64,000 bases of DNA from Leptoclinus maculatus (lineage: Eukaryota > Chordata > Actinopteri > Perciformes > Stichaeidae). Of the stretch, positions 22,661 through 33,341 are shown piece by piece (position 1 is the first letter of the stretch; every line of letters starts with the position of its first letter). The position numbers were made by a program, and so were the translations under genes. Under the pieces are notes generated by a model that was not told where the DNA came from, made no database searches, and saw only the letters and a list, made by a program, of their open reading frames with translations. The stretch lies in contig JAVDOI010000077.1 of NCBI GenBank assembly GCA_032191485.1, positions 21,001 through 85,000 on the forward strand, in the 5' to 3' direction.

Positions 22661-24102
22661 CAGTGGTGGGCCGTCAGGGCCTGCAAAGCCTTCTCTGCTG
22701 GCCTAAACAGAATCATAAAGTTATATCTATTTTATCATTTAATACTTTTTTTTAAATACACTACATGTATTATAATTCATTAAAATATTTTTCCCATTAT
22801 CTTATTTTCTCATTGCATTGCACAGCTACTGTCTTCCTCAGTTGCTCTGCTTCCAGTGCAGCTTGTTTTAAGTAGAGCTTTTATCCAATCAGATGTCACC
22901 TCTGTGTCTCTAGGTAGAAGAGAGGCCCGAGGCCTGCAGACTCACAAGTGAATCCATGTGCAGTTTAAGTGAATGGGGACGATATTGTTGATTGTCATAG
23001 TGTTCAACCAATCAGATCTTTAGTTTGACATGTTGGACGTATTCTTTGACGTGTCAGAGCCTGCTAGCTGGCCTACAAGTACGTTAGCATTAGTGCAGCT
23101 CAGAGTCCAGGTGCAGGGTGTGCTGTGATTGGTCAGTGGGCGAGCACGTGACTATCGTGAAACGAAACTTAACTTGCCAGCAGAGCTTAGTTGGAGGAGT
23201 AAGAGTTCAAATTGAAAGATATGGAAGAAATTATAACATTTGTAGGGTTTTGCTTGGTGTAGTTTATTTTTTACCTAGCTTTGTTTTTTGAACACTCAAC
23301 GAATGAAGAGAAACGGATTTAGTGGCGGAGTTACTGATAACGCCTTTCTCAAAAAAGAAGGACATTTCAGGAAAAGCTGGACATCTTAAGAAATGGTCAG
23401 TCAACCACAGCTGGCAGCCCTGACTCAGCAGGAAAAGGAGAAGCGTTGCACATTTTATGGCTGAATGTGTTTCATGTTAACTGAGCTCCTGGTGTTTGGA
23501 GCTACGCTACGCTAACCTGAGGACGCCATAGCACAGCAGGACACAAGCTACAGTGCTTTTGAAAACTTTTGGAGAGACTCGAGTGGATCTACAACTCAAC
23601 GAACACGTTCGCAGGGAAACAGCTCCACAACCGCGGCCCGGCGTGCGGTCTGCGCCGGCCGGTGCCCCGGCGGAGGAGGGAACCCGGCCCCGCTGTGAAC
23701 CTGCTGCAGCAGACCGGTGAAATACAACTGGGGAGGCTCGACTGTCATCACTGGGTCCATGAATCCAGAAGGACTTCTTACTGGAACTGAAACCATGTAC
23801 TGGGATTAAACTCTTTAAGTTTGGGTAAGTGACAAACTGCGTGTGTTAGTTTCCATAGTAACGTTACTACTGTTCGTTTGTCTATCGTGTCGCTTTTATG
23901 AATAATATTTGAATGTCTCGTGCTCTTGTGTGGTGGAATGCGTGTTTTAGCTTAATTGATTTTGACTGTATGCATTGTTCGTTAATGCCGCCGCATCCCG
24001 TCATGCGGGTATTCATGTATCTGCACTCATAGTGTATTTGTAGGTGTTGAGCTTCATTTTTACGAGTGCAGGCCCAGGTATAAAATGCACGGCCCGCCAC
24101 TG
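22661..24102. mobile_element. hAT-like DNA transposon (1442 bp)
   Basis: Left end CAGTGGTGGGCCGTCAGGGC, right end GCACGGCCCGCCACTG. The outer parts are imperfect inverted repeats. The flanks CATCGTAT and CATCGTAG form a 7-of-8 target duplication, the 8-bp length expected of hAT. No transposase is readable, so it is non-autonomous or strongly decayed. Its inner 23440-23727 segment is all that survives in units A and C. Sequence near 23,280-23,440 could be an old coding remnant, but I could not assign it. Confidence 0.7.
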
Positions 24103-24239
24103 CATCGTAGCGCTCTGAACCTGAATCTGAATCGTGTGGTGACTAGAGATTCACACCACTAAAGTAAAGTATTTTACGGTTCAGTGTTTCAGGGCTTATG
24201 GTCTACAATAATACTACAATTTATACTCGGCCAAGTGCT

Positions 24240-27200
24240 GTACTGACAGTTACCAACTTTCTTAAAACATTTTTGGAAACGTCCTGCCTTTTTCCGCCCT
24301 GATGGCGTCCACCCAACTGGCCTGGGGTCACGCACTCTATCCGACAATATTTTCTACTCCATCTTGACTTCACCGTCGCATTGACTACCCCACATCTCAT
24401 TTCCTCACCTGGTAGCCTGTCAACACAAGCACTCCCCTCCCTCCCCTACAAGCAACACTAGCTCCCCCTGGCGGCTTGGAGGGTCTGCAACTACTCTCTC
24501 CGTAGTCTCCACCGTAACTTCCACTCCACGACCCATGAACATTCCCGTCAGAATCACAGACTCGCGCTCACGCCCTAGTTATGGTCGGGTTCGAGGTGTT
24601 GCACGAGTGATCCGTCCTATCGCACATACCCCCAAAGCTTCCTGTGCTGATGACGACACGGTGTCTTCCCCCATTAAAATGTGTCTGATTAATGCACGCT
24701 CTGTAGCAAACAAGGCTCACATTTTAAATGACTTGTTCACAAGTCTTAATTTGGCTTTTTTATTTCTGACTGAGACCTGGCAACGGAATATGGAATGCAT
24801 CATTTAAATGAACTCTGCCCTGTGGACTGTTCTGATATTGAGACTCTGCGTTTGACAGGCCGCGGTGGAGGTCTCGCCGTGGTCTGGAAGGATCAGTTCT
24901 CCTGCCAATTGGGGAGCACAGCATCTTATACTACTTTTGAACTACAGCTGACTAAAGCGGGTCGGCTAAAGCCGTTTTACTGTGTTTTAATTGACCGACC
25001 TCCGGGTCCAGCAGGTCAGTTCTTATCAGAGTTCACAGACTTTCTGACCTCTATTATCAAGCTACATGAAGTGCTTCTGGTGATTTTAATCTGCATATCA
25101 ATGATGCCACAGACTGTATTGCCACTGAGTTTCTTAATATTACTGAATCTTTTAATTTCACGCAACATGTCTCTGGCGCCACTCACAGGGCTGGTCACAC
25201 CTTGGACCTTGTGTTCTCTCTGGGTCTTGATATTGATCATACCCGTTGACATACCTACTGATCAGTGACCATACATGTATTTTCTTTGATCTTTCTGTAA
25301 ATGCTGACCCCTTGTGTCTGAAGCGAACATTCCACTCCCGCATTATTACTCAGAGTACAGCTGATCAGTTCTCAATGCACTTCTGCTGTGATAGTAACAC
25401 AAATCACAATGATGTGGAACTCTTAATGCAGTCTTTTAATGAACATTGCACCACATTGCTGGATAAAGTGGCACCTCTTAAGGAAAGGACCAGGGCTGCC
25501 TACAACACTTCTCCGTGGACGACAGACGCTGTCTGCAGCCTGAGACGGAAGTGTCGCAGGACAGAGCGGCTAAAGTGCATCGCTCATATCTCAAAGACCT
25601 CAGACTTTCTCTCAATGCTGGAGTAAAGGAAGCTAGAACGGCTTATTTTGCCAACTTAATTTCTTCCTCAAAGAGAAATCCCAAGATTTAGTTTGACACA
25701 ATTAAGAGAATTGTTTCACCGTCTGTCTCTACATTACCATGCTCTTCTGTTGATGATTGTAACAAGTTCCTTACCTATTCTATTGATACGGTAATAGCTA
25801 TTAGGTCTGGTATTCAGCCTGGGATCTGTTCATCTACATGTAGCTCTTCTCAATCTCCTACTGTTCTGGACTCTTTCTAGCCTATCAGCTTTCAAGACCT
25901 GATGGACTTAATTAAGAAAACAAAGCCATCATCTTGTCCTCTAGATGTTATCCCATCCTCTCTATTTCAGAAAGTTCTGCTAATTATTGGCCCTGCAGTA
26001 ACATCTATTGTTACTTCCTCATTGTCTGTAGACCATAACATCTTGATTAAGAGGCTACGTGATTGGGTGGGCATATCTGGCATAGCGTCAGACTGGTTTA
26101 CATCTTACCTCGCTGACAGAACTTTTAATGTCTCTGTGGGTGATTTAGTGTATGTCACCTCTCCATTGTCTTGTGGTGTACCACAGGGCTCGGTTCTGGG
26201 GCCTCTGTTATTTTCCCTTTACTTGTTACCTTTGGGACCGATTATAAAAAGTTACAATGTGTCCTATCATTTATATGCTGATGACATCCAACTCCATCTG
26301 TCATTAAAACCCAGCGAGGCCTTCACAGTAACTAGGCTCCTGGACTGTGTCAATGATATCAGAGACTGGACGGCAGAAAGCTGCTTACAACTTAACGACA
26401 CCAAGACGGAGGTTCTGGTTATTGCACCAGATGAGTTTTGTCCCTATGATCAAGCAGAGTATTGGTCCACTCTCCTCTGCTGCCCATTGCAACCTGTGTA
26501 ATCTAGGGGTTATCTTTGATCGATCCATGTCGTTTGACCCCCATGTTAAGCAGCTGTCCAGATCCTGTTTCTTCCACCTAAGAAGTATCAGTAAACTGAG
26601 ATCTGTAGTATCAACAGCTGAACTAGAGATGATCATACACGCCTTTATCTCTTCACGCATCGACTACTGTAACACTCTTTTCTCCTCACTCAGTGTATCT
26701 GCTCTTAACCGTTTGCAGGTCATCCAAAACGCTGCCGCCAGATTACTCACCAGGACAAATCGACGGTCTCACATCACCCCCGTACTCAGATCTCTTCACT
26801 GGCTCCCTGTAGCATTTAGGATCCACTTTAAACTACTCACTCTGTTACAGAGCACTACACGGTCAGACTCCTACATATGTAGCTGATCTACTTCACCCTT
26901 ATTCACCCGCCTGCTCCCTCAGGTCAAACGTTTCAGGTCTTCTGTCTGTCCCACCCACTCGCCTTAAGACCCGTGGTGACCGAGCCTTTGAGGCAGTAGC
27001 ACCAAGGTTGTGGAATGCTCTGCCTGCACCCCTACGCTTTGGAGATTCTGTGAACACATTCAGAAATCAGCTCAAAACTCACCTCTTTAGACTGGCGTTT
27101 GGGTAAAACCCATGTCTTAGACCTGCTTTTAAACCATGTTTTAATTTTGTATTTTCTGTGTGTATGTAAATGATTGGCCCTTTGGTCACATTGTGTTTAT

Positions 27201-27286
27201 TATGTTTGTAATTCTGCCCTGTTAAGCACTTTGTGACTTATGTCTGTGAAAAGCGCTTTATAAATACATTTTACTTACTTACTTAC
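24240..27286 (+). mobile_element. LINE family beta, unit B copy (ORF1 end, endonuclease, RT)
   Basis: The most complete beta copy. The tail of an ORF1 esterase domain is readable at 24,289-24,360 (DGVHPTGLGSRTLSDNI, with the DxxH of SGNH hydrolases). The endonuclease follows: INARSVANKA near 24,690, TGRGGGLAVVWK at 24,860, a shifted GDFN box near 25,080, and ISDHTCIF (catalytic SDH) in the next frame at 25,260. The linker runs to 25,680. RT starts in 25902-26501, where a 321-bp in-frame deletion joins SSLS to VDHNILIKR. It keeps CGVPQGSVLGP and YADDIQLHL, then shifts frame near 26,430. The tail (ACTT)n lies at 27,273-27,286. Not active. Confidence 0.88.
24289..24360 (+). pseudogene. ORF1 esterase (SGNH) C-terminal remnant of LINE beta
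   Basis: Translation gives F-R-P-DGVHPTGLGSRTLSDNI. The D-x-x-H pair matches block V of SGNH/GDSL esterases, a domain known from ORF1 of CR1/L2-type elements. The upstream part of the domain is not readable, and stops follow soon after. Confidence 0.6.
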
Positions 27287-28168
27287 AATCAGTGCTCTAA
27301 TGGACTGTTTTTAATGCTTGTCAATGATTTACACCACTGTCATCTAGAGGTGCTTTCAGTAAGGAAAAGAGAACAGTAATTACACCCTGACTATGTAAGG
27401 CCCTCCCATGATTCACTTTCCTAGTGTGGTTAAGTGTGGCGATCACCCGGTGCCGTCTGGCAGATGGTACCGCAGCACCAGGCTCAGGGACGGTTTCATA
27501 GAAACCTCACACACTGTTCCTTTAAGGATTTTAATTCTGAGGTTGAGTAAAAATGTTCAAGTGACAAATCTATTTGTGATTCAAGCTCAATCTCTTAATG
27601 CTGATGATTAAAGTAGAGATGTTCCCATACCTGATCTCTCCTATAGGCTGATAGCACACTGAACACATCATGATGTCATCATAATTTACCTTTACCCAAA
27701 ACTCATCTTTACTGAATAGAGCTTGAACGCATCATAATGTAACTCAATGCATCAGTTAGCAGTTAGCTCCATTATTTAGCCAAGCAGGACTGTGCTGCCC
27801 ACCAGCTGCTAACAACATACGTTCAACACATATTTGTTGTTCACAGAAAAAAGCATTATCAGGGAAAAATGAGTGTGCACGAGAGTGTTAAACTACAGCT
27901 GTGTAAGGCCCCATCAGGGACCAGGTCTACACCAAACCCACAGCATCATCAAGGCACACAGAAAATCTGTTTTGGTTACGCAGAGCTTTTCCTCTGGTGT
28001 TTGTACTCCTGTGAATTAGTCACTGGACTCATGATTTGTGTTATCAATATAACAATATAAGAAATACAATCAACCACTCAACATTATTTCAGTTCATCAA
28101 ATCCCACATTAATCAGTGACAACAAGTGTTACCACTTTGAATAAATATTTACTGACTTGTTATTTCAT
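27287..28168. other. spacer, unit B copy
   Basis: Same sequence as 17,607-18,488. The two short frames recur unchanged and are not credited as genes. Confidence 0.7.
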
Positions 28169-29125
28169 CTACATTGTATCTTTGTAACAGGTCAACATTT
28201 TATAACAGAGGATACGTTTACATGTATTTCGTATCTTAGACATTTGCAATCCGAACATGATAGGATTCAAAAGTGGTTGTATGATGACAAAATACAGTGA
28301 GAGGATGATACGCAGCACTCTGGGTACACTGGTCATATCAAATCTACTCTGAACTATTTCAAAGCAGCAGCCAAAAGAAAAGTTGAGCAGAGAAGCGAGG
28401 TGAGGTGTGCAGGTACTGACAGCTTTCTGTCTGGTCTGTTTACAACCAGAGAAACAAACTCTAAGAATTTTCACGTAAGAGAAAAGGATTGAAAGCAGAG
28501 GGACTGAAATAGAGAGAACAATACCAAACAATCCATAAATGTTATTGACTTCAGTGTCAGAACACGCCAACTTAACAACAAGGTAGTTACGGCAATACAA
28601 ACTGTTTATGATGTTTCCACAAAATGTCAAACGGATGTTTAAGGATAAAGTAATTAAGAATTTCACAAAAGAATAAAACCATAATACAGCGATAAAGATA
28701 ACTGCCTTATTAAACGTCATACGTGTGTTATATTGTAGAGGATAACAGATAGCAAGATATCTGTCATAAGACATGACGGCTAAATTGCAAAACTCTATAT
28801 TTACATAAGTGTACAAACAGAAAATCTGCAGGAAACAAAGTGGAGCAGAAACAGTGTGAATGTCAGAGAGGATCTGAACCAGAAGGAATGGAAACAACCC
28901 TGTACTACCAAACAGTTCATTTACAAACAGGCTGCAGAGAAAAAGGTACATAGGTTCATGTAAGCTTCTGTTCATACAGATAACCACAATCAGAGAAATG
29001 TTGACAATAACTATAACAATGTATAACATTGCAGTTAACATAAAGTACAAGTACTTCACATTTCCTACACGCACATAAGCTCCAAGAATGAAGTAAGATA
29101 AAGTTGATGAAGTTGAATTCAACAT
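28169..29125 (-). CDS. olfactory receptor, array copy 3 (unit C)
   Basis: Intact 318-aa odorant receptor with the same motif set as its siblings (LHEPMY, MSYDRYLAICYP, KAVSTCTPHL, NPIMFGL). Distinguishing residues are TYVNIEF in TM3, FVKFLIT after TM4, PLLSILFSYVKILRV in and after TM5 (serine where the others have proline) and SLYFVIIQ in TM7. A silent change at the AVMS codons (TTGCAA on the + strand) is shared with copy 4 but not with 1 or 2, while TYV is shared with copy 2. The gypsy element sits about 1.9 kb from its 5' end, beyond the minisatellite remnant, and does not touch the coding region. Confidence 0.95.
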   Translation of the reverse strand: MLNSTSSTLSYFILGAYVRVGNVKYLYFMLTAMLYIVIVIVNISLIVVICMNRSLHEPMYLFLCSLFVNELFGSTGLFPFLLVQILSDIHTVSAPLCFLQIFCLYTYVNIEFCNLAVMSYDRYLAICYPLQYNTRMTFNKAVIFIAVLWFYSFVKFLITLSLNIRLTFCGNIINSLYCRNYLVVKLACSDTEVNNIYGLFGIVLSISVPLLSILFSYVKILRVCFSGCKQTRQKAVSTCTPHLASLLNFSFGCCFEIVQSRFDMTSVPRVLRIILSLYFVIIQPLLNPIMFGLQMSKIRNTCKRILCYKMLTCYKDTM

Positions 29126-30034
29126 TCTTTATGGCACAAAAAGTATCTGTAAATGAACCAGGATCACATCACACAGGGTTCACCTGTTGTGCTGCAGACT
29201 GCTGCAGTCACTTCCATCGGCTGCAGACACCTTTGTACCTTTGAGGTGAAGAATCTAACAGGCCAGTAACACTTTTTTATCAGGTCCCACACCAGCCTAT
29301 CAGATCACATTCAGTCCCAACGGTGTCATCCACACCCTGACGTAATTCCTAGTCCTCTCCACCTCGTCACCGTCAGTCCTTGTTGCTGTAGTAACCTACA
29401 TCCCGTCATCCCCAACTTCCCATCAGCCGTACTGAAGTCACATTGTCCTCACCCATGTCCCGTTGTTTTCAGCAATGTCTCGTCGTCATGTATGTACTTG
29501 TCACCTACGTCCCATCGTCATTTTGTGGTTGTAACCTTTGTCCGATCATCACCATAACCTTTGTCCCATGGTCACGGTCAAGAACATCCCATCGTCATCG
29601 TCCCGTCATCGTCGGCATGTTGTTGTCATCATCTGCATCCGGTTGTCATCCTGTCTTCCTCTACTACGTAAAATCGTAATTATGTCGTTGTAACCTTTTT
29701 CCGTTGCCGCCATTACCTTTGTCCCAATCGTCATGGTCAGGAACATCCCATTGTCATTGTCATTGTCTCGTCACCGTCCCTTCATCGTCTCATTGCCATC
29801 CCATCACCATCCTGTCGTTGTCACCTACGTCTCGTCCTCTTCCCCTACGTCTCGTCCTCGTCACCTTCCTACTTGTCACCTACGTCCCATCGTCATGTTG
29901 TTGTCATCATCTGCGTCCGGTTGTCATCCTGTTTTCCTCTACTACGTCTCATCGTCATCTTTTTGTTGTAACCTTTGTCCGTCGTCGCCATAACCTTTGT
30001 CCCATCGTCATCCCCTACGTCCCGTCATCGTCCA
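29126..30034. other. OR 5' flank and GTC-rich zone of unit C, minisatellite lost
   Basis: Aligned with units A, B and D, but the 11-bp array is missing. GTCAGGAACATCCCATTGTC runs directly into the CATTGTCATTGTC part that follows the array elsewhere. No gene. Confidence 0.75.
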
Positions 30035-30316
30035 GAAGCGTTGCACATTTTATGGCTGGGAATGTGTTTCATTTTAACTGAGCTACTGGTGTTTGGAGCT
30101 ACGCTACGCTAACCTGAGGACGCCATAGCACGGCAGGACACAAGCTACGGTGCTTTTGAAAACTTTTGGAGAGACTCGCGTGGATCTACAACTCAACGAA
30201 AACGTTCGCAGGGAAACAGCTCCACAACGGCGTGCGGTCTGCGCCGGCCGGTACCCCGGCGGAGGAGGGAACCTGGCCCCACTGTGAACCTGCCGCAGCA
30301 GACCGGTGAAATACAA
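30035..30316. mobile_element. core fragment of the hAT element, unit C copy
   Basis: Same fragment and same two junctions as 15,514-15,795 in unit A. Confidence 0.75.
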
Positions 30317-30321
30317 GCCAA

Positions 30322-30991
30322 GTATTCAGCCTGGGATCTGTTCATCTACATGTAGCTCTTCTCAATCTCCTACTGTTCTGGACTCTTTCTAGCCTATCAG
30401 CTTTCAAGACCTGATGGACTTAATTAACAAAACAAAGCCATCATCTTGGCCTCTAGATGTTATCCCATCCTCTCTATTTCAGAAAGTTCTGCTAATTATT
30501 GGCCCTGCAGTAACATCTATTGTTACTTCCTCATTGTCTACAGGAATTGTCCCGTCCTATTTTAAGCATGCCACTATCCTGCCTATATTAAAGAAACCAA
30601 TCTAGATCTGGCGCTGCCCATGAACTACAGGCCCATATCAAAACTGCCTTTCCTGTCCAAAATCTTAGAGAAGGTGGTGGTCAACCAACTTACTGATGCA
30701 CTGGAGAGGCACAATATGTATGACAAATTCCAGTCTGGGTTCCGTAAAAAACACGACTGAAACTGCTCTCCTGAAGGTTTCAAATGACATTCTCATGTCT
30801 TCTGATGCAGGTGACTGCTCTGTGTTCGTACTTCTGGACCTCAGTTCTGCTTTCGACACTGTAGACCATAACATCTTGATTAAGAGGCTACGTGATTGGG
30901 TGGGCATATCTGGCATAGCGTCAGACTGGTTTACATCTTACCTCGCTGACAGAACTTTTAATGTCTCTGTGGGTGATTTAGTGTATGTCAC
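30322..30991 (+). mobile_element. LINE beta, unit C copy, left part
   Basis: Nearly identical to unit A from 15,801. It ends in the RT at VSVGDLVYVT, where the gypsy element is inserted. The right part resumes at 38,976. Confidence 0.9.
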
Positions 30992-31565
30992 TGTAACAGA
31001 GTTAATGATTCCACTTGCCATCACTGGCCATTATTTGCCAGTTACTGTATTATTTAAGTTATTACCAATCCATATCATTTTCATATTATTTCCTCTATTC
31101 CTGTAAATATCATTTAAAACGTATTAGTTATCACGGAGACAAGTGTGTTGTGTGTTGTGTGTAACATTAGCGCCCTCTGCTGGCCGCCGGCGGACTTTAG
31201 CGCGCGCGCGCCGCTTTCTTTAACCAGTCTGAAGAAAGCTGTCTCTGTGGTAGGTTGATCTGAGACGAGCTCCGCTGTGATATCTGTATAATTTCCTTTT
31301 TGTATATTGAACTGAAATGTCGTTTTATTTACATGTAAAACCAGTCTGAAGAAAGCTGTCTCTGTGAAAGCTGTCTCTGAGTCTGAAGAAAGCTGTCTCT
31401 GTGAAAGCTGTCTCTGGGAAAGCTGTCTCTGTGCTGTCTCTGGGAAAGCTGTCTCTGTGGCTGTCTCTGTGAGCTGTGAATAAACGTCTGGTTGGATCCA
31501 TAAAGTCATCAAGTGTGCCTGATTTGAAACACAACGCGAAAGAGAGAGAGTACACAACTGCTACA
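30992..31565 (+). repeat. 5' LTR of the gypsy element (574 bp)
   Basis: Begins TGTAACAGAG and ends ACTGCTACA (TG...CA). It contains a run of AAAGCTGTCTCTG repeats at about 31,345-31,470 and AATAAA at 31479-31484, so the R region probably ends soon after. Small - strand frames across it are repeat artefacts. Confidence 0.95.
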
Positions 31566-31566
31566 A

Positions 31567-31580
31567 TGGTGCCGTGACCC
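31567..31580 (+). promoter_or_regulatory. primer-binding site
   Basis: TGGTGCCGTGACCC starts one base after the LTR. TGG pairs with the CCA end of a tRNA. The tRNA species was not assigned. Confidence 0.7.
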
Positions 31581-31871
31581 GTTCTTCTCCGCCGCTGGAT
31601 TTCTGCTGTCTCATCGTGGGAGAGCAACTTCAACTCCGCTCAGTCGCCATTTTGTCCACAGTGCCGTGAGTCGCCATTTTGACTTGGGTTAGACTGCATA
31701 AAAAAAAAAAACGGACTTTCAAAACGAGGTGTAAAATGGATGCGGCGTTTGATTGCTGCTAGTGAAATTGTGAATTTCTTTTCTTTTCCCACTCGTTTTT
31801 TTTCTTGGAAATGTTTAGAAGTTTTCAAATTTTAAAGTGATATATATTTTTGTCTGTGAGGCGAGTGTATA

Positions 31872-31902
<31 letters not shown>

Positions 31903-31962
31903 TTCCCCCTCTTTTTCAATTTACACATTCTTTGATTTTGAGTTTTATGCTTTTCACTACCA

Positions 31963-33300
31963 ATGGACAGGCCTAATTTGTTTGGTATTGGTAGGGGTCG
32001 GGGATTGTGGTTTGACTCACCATTACCAACTGTGGGTGGGCTTAGGGAGAGAAAGCCTGTAACATCTACCCCTCATCATGCTATGGTGATTCAGAGTAAA
32101 TGTGATGACACATATGCGGCTGCTGATGTCGGATCGAGTGAGCAGTCTGCACCTTCTGTGGGTCAAGATGTAGACCATGTCCCAGTGGATGTTCTCAGTG
32201 ACTTAGTGAAGCAGATAGGGACCAGTATTGGAGAGAATATTGTCTCATGTCTTAAGTCAATTTCAGCTAATGATGTCAGTGTGGCTCGTTCCACCATTGC
32301 TGATCTCTCCAAGGTTAACCTAACAGTGAGCAACCACAGTTATGAGCCACACCCTTTCAGGGGGGACGGTACTGACAAAATTTCATTTTCTGAGTGGGAG
32401 GAATCTGTCAAAGTGTATCTGGTTAGGAGGGGCATTGAGGTATCTGAACAGGCAGAGGAAGTATTGAACAAGCTGCGAGGGAGGGCGAGTGATGTTGTGA
32501 AGGTTGGGCTACGTAGCAAACCATCTTTAAACTTACAGTCAGGCCCTCAACCCATTTTTGACATACTTAGACAACACTTTAGTGATAGTGTGACTTCTTT
32601 TATGCCTCTAGCCGACTTTTATGACACCAAGCCATTTCCCACTGAGACTGCTGTTGACTACTGGATTCGGCTTAACAAAGCCATTGACACGGCTGTTGAG
32701 GGACTAAAAAGACAAGACAAGACACTTGACAACCCCTCCCGTGAAGTAACGGTCATGTTCATCACTCACTGCCCTGAGCCTGAACTGTCTCTAGTCTTCA
32801 GCTGCAAGCCGCTTGAGGACTGGACAACCACTGATGTTCAAGTCCGGCTGGATGAATATCACCGTAAGAAGCGTCTCCAGCAGCGTCAGCCCACACGTCC
32901 AGTCAGTGGCTTACAATCTGCCCAGGCAGCGGATGTTCTGCACAGCCACGTTCAAGCAGCAGAGAGCCGTCCTGCTCCTCAACCAACCGCAGCTGGTAGG
33001 CCCTTTCCAAGTGATGGTCAGTCTCTTGAGCATGTGATCACTCTTCTGGAGCGCTTGTTAAATCAAGAGTCCTCTCAGCGTTCCAGGCCGCCGAGACCCA
33101 GGAATGGCAGTCGCACCAGGTTTAGGGGTCCGTGTGTCATTTGTGGCAGCGATGACCATGACACTATGTCCCACTGTCGGAATGAACGCCTGTGCTTTCG
33201 CTGTCATGCTGCTGGACATCAAGCAGTGACTTGTTCTGTTACCCCTGGTCCTGACTCACCTGCTGTTCGATCTGGTGCCCCTGCACAGCAGGAAAACTAG
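31963..33300 (+). CDS. gag: gypsy Gag polyprotein
   Basis: 445-aa structural polyprotein that would form the cytoplasmic particle packaging element RNA. The first ATG with a plausible long frame is 31963 (MDRPNLFG). About 400 bp of leader, including a (TA)n and poly-T stretch at 31,868-31,912, precede it. The capsid-like region has no catalytic motif. Near the C terminus are two zinc knuckles: C391-C394 (CX2CX4HX5C, slightly irregular) and C411-C414 (CX2CX4HX4C, canonical), typical of nucleocapsid. The frame ends at TAG 33298-33300. pol lies in the -1 frame and is open from 33255, overlapping the gag end by 46 bases. No disabling mutation. Confidence 0.93.
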   Translation: MDRPNLFGIGRGRGLWFDSPLPTVGGLRERKPVTSTPHHAMVIQSKCDDTYAAADVGSSEQSAPSVGQDVDHVPVDVLSDLVKQIGTSIGENIVSCLKSISANDVSVARSTIADLSKVNLTVSNHSYEPHPFRGDGTDKISFSEWEESVKVYLVRRGIEVSEQAEEVLNKLRGRASDVVKVGLRSKPSLNLQSGPQPIFDILRQHFSDSVTSFMPLADFYDTKPFPTETAVDYWIRLNKAIDTAVEGLKRQDKTLDNPSREVTVMFITHCPEPELSLVFSCKPLEDWTTTDVQVRLDEYHRKKRLQQRQPTRPVSGLQSAQAADVLHSHVQAAESRPAPQPTAAGRPFPSDGQSLEHVITLLERLLNQESSQRSRPPRPRNGSRTRFRGPCVICGSDDHDTMSHCRNERLCFRCHAAGHQAVTCSVTPGPDSPAVRSGAPAQQEN

Positions 33301-33341
33301 CTGGCCCACGCAAGGAGGGGACAAGTGGAGGGCCAGACAAA

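Larger units (their letters stand above)
18489..28168. repeat. tandem segmental duplication, unit B (9.68 kb)
   Basis: The fullest unit: OR, minisatellite, SINE-containing intergenic DNA, complete hAT, LINE beta with endonuclease, and spacer. Private features are a 321-bp loss inside the RT (junction at about 26,027) and a 50-bp LINE-tail insertion at about 20,606-20,655. Its intergenic part is shared with unit D up to 21,882. Confidence 0.9.

Noticed and set aside
31114..31557. 147-codon frame repeated at 38,524-38,967
   Set aside because: It is antisense within the LTRs and partly made of CTGTCTCTG repeats. Its perfect repetition reflects LTR identity.
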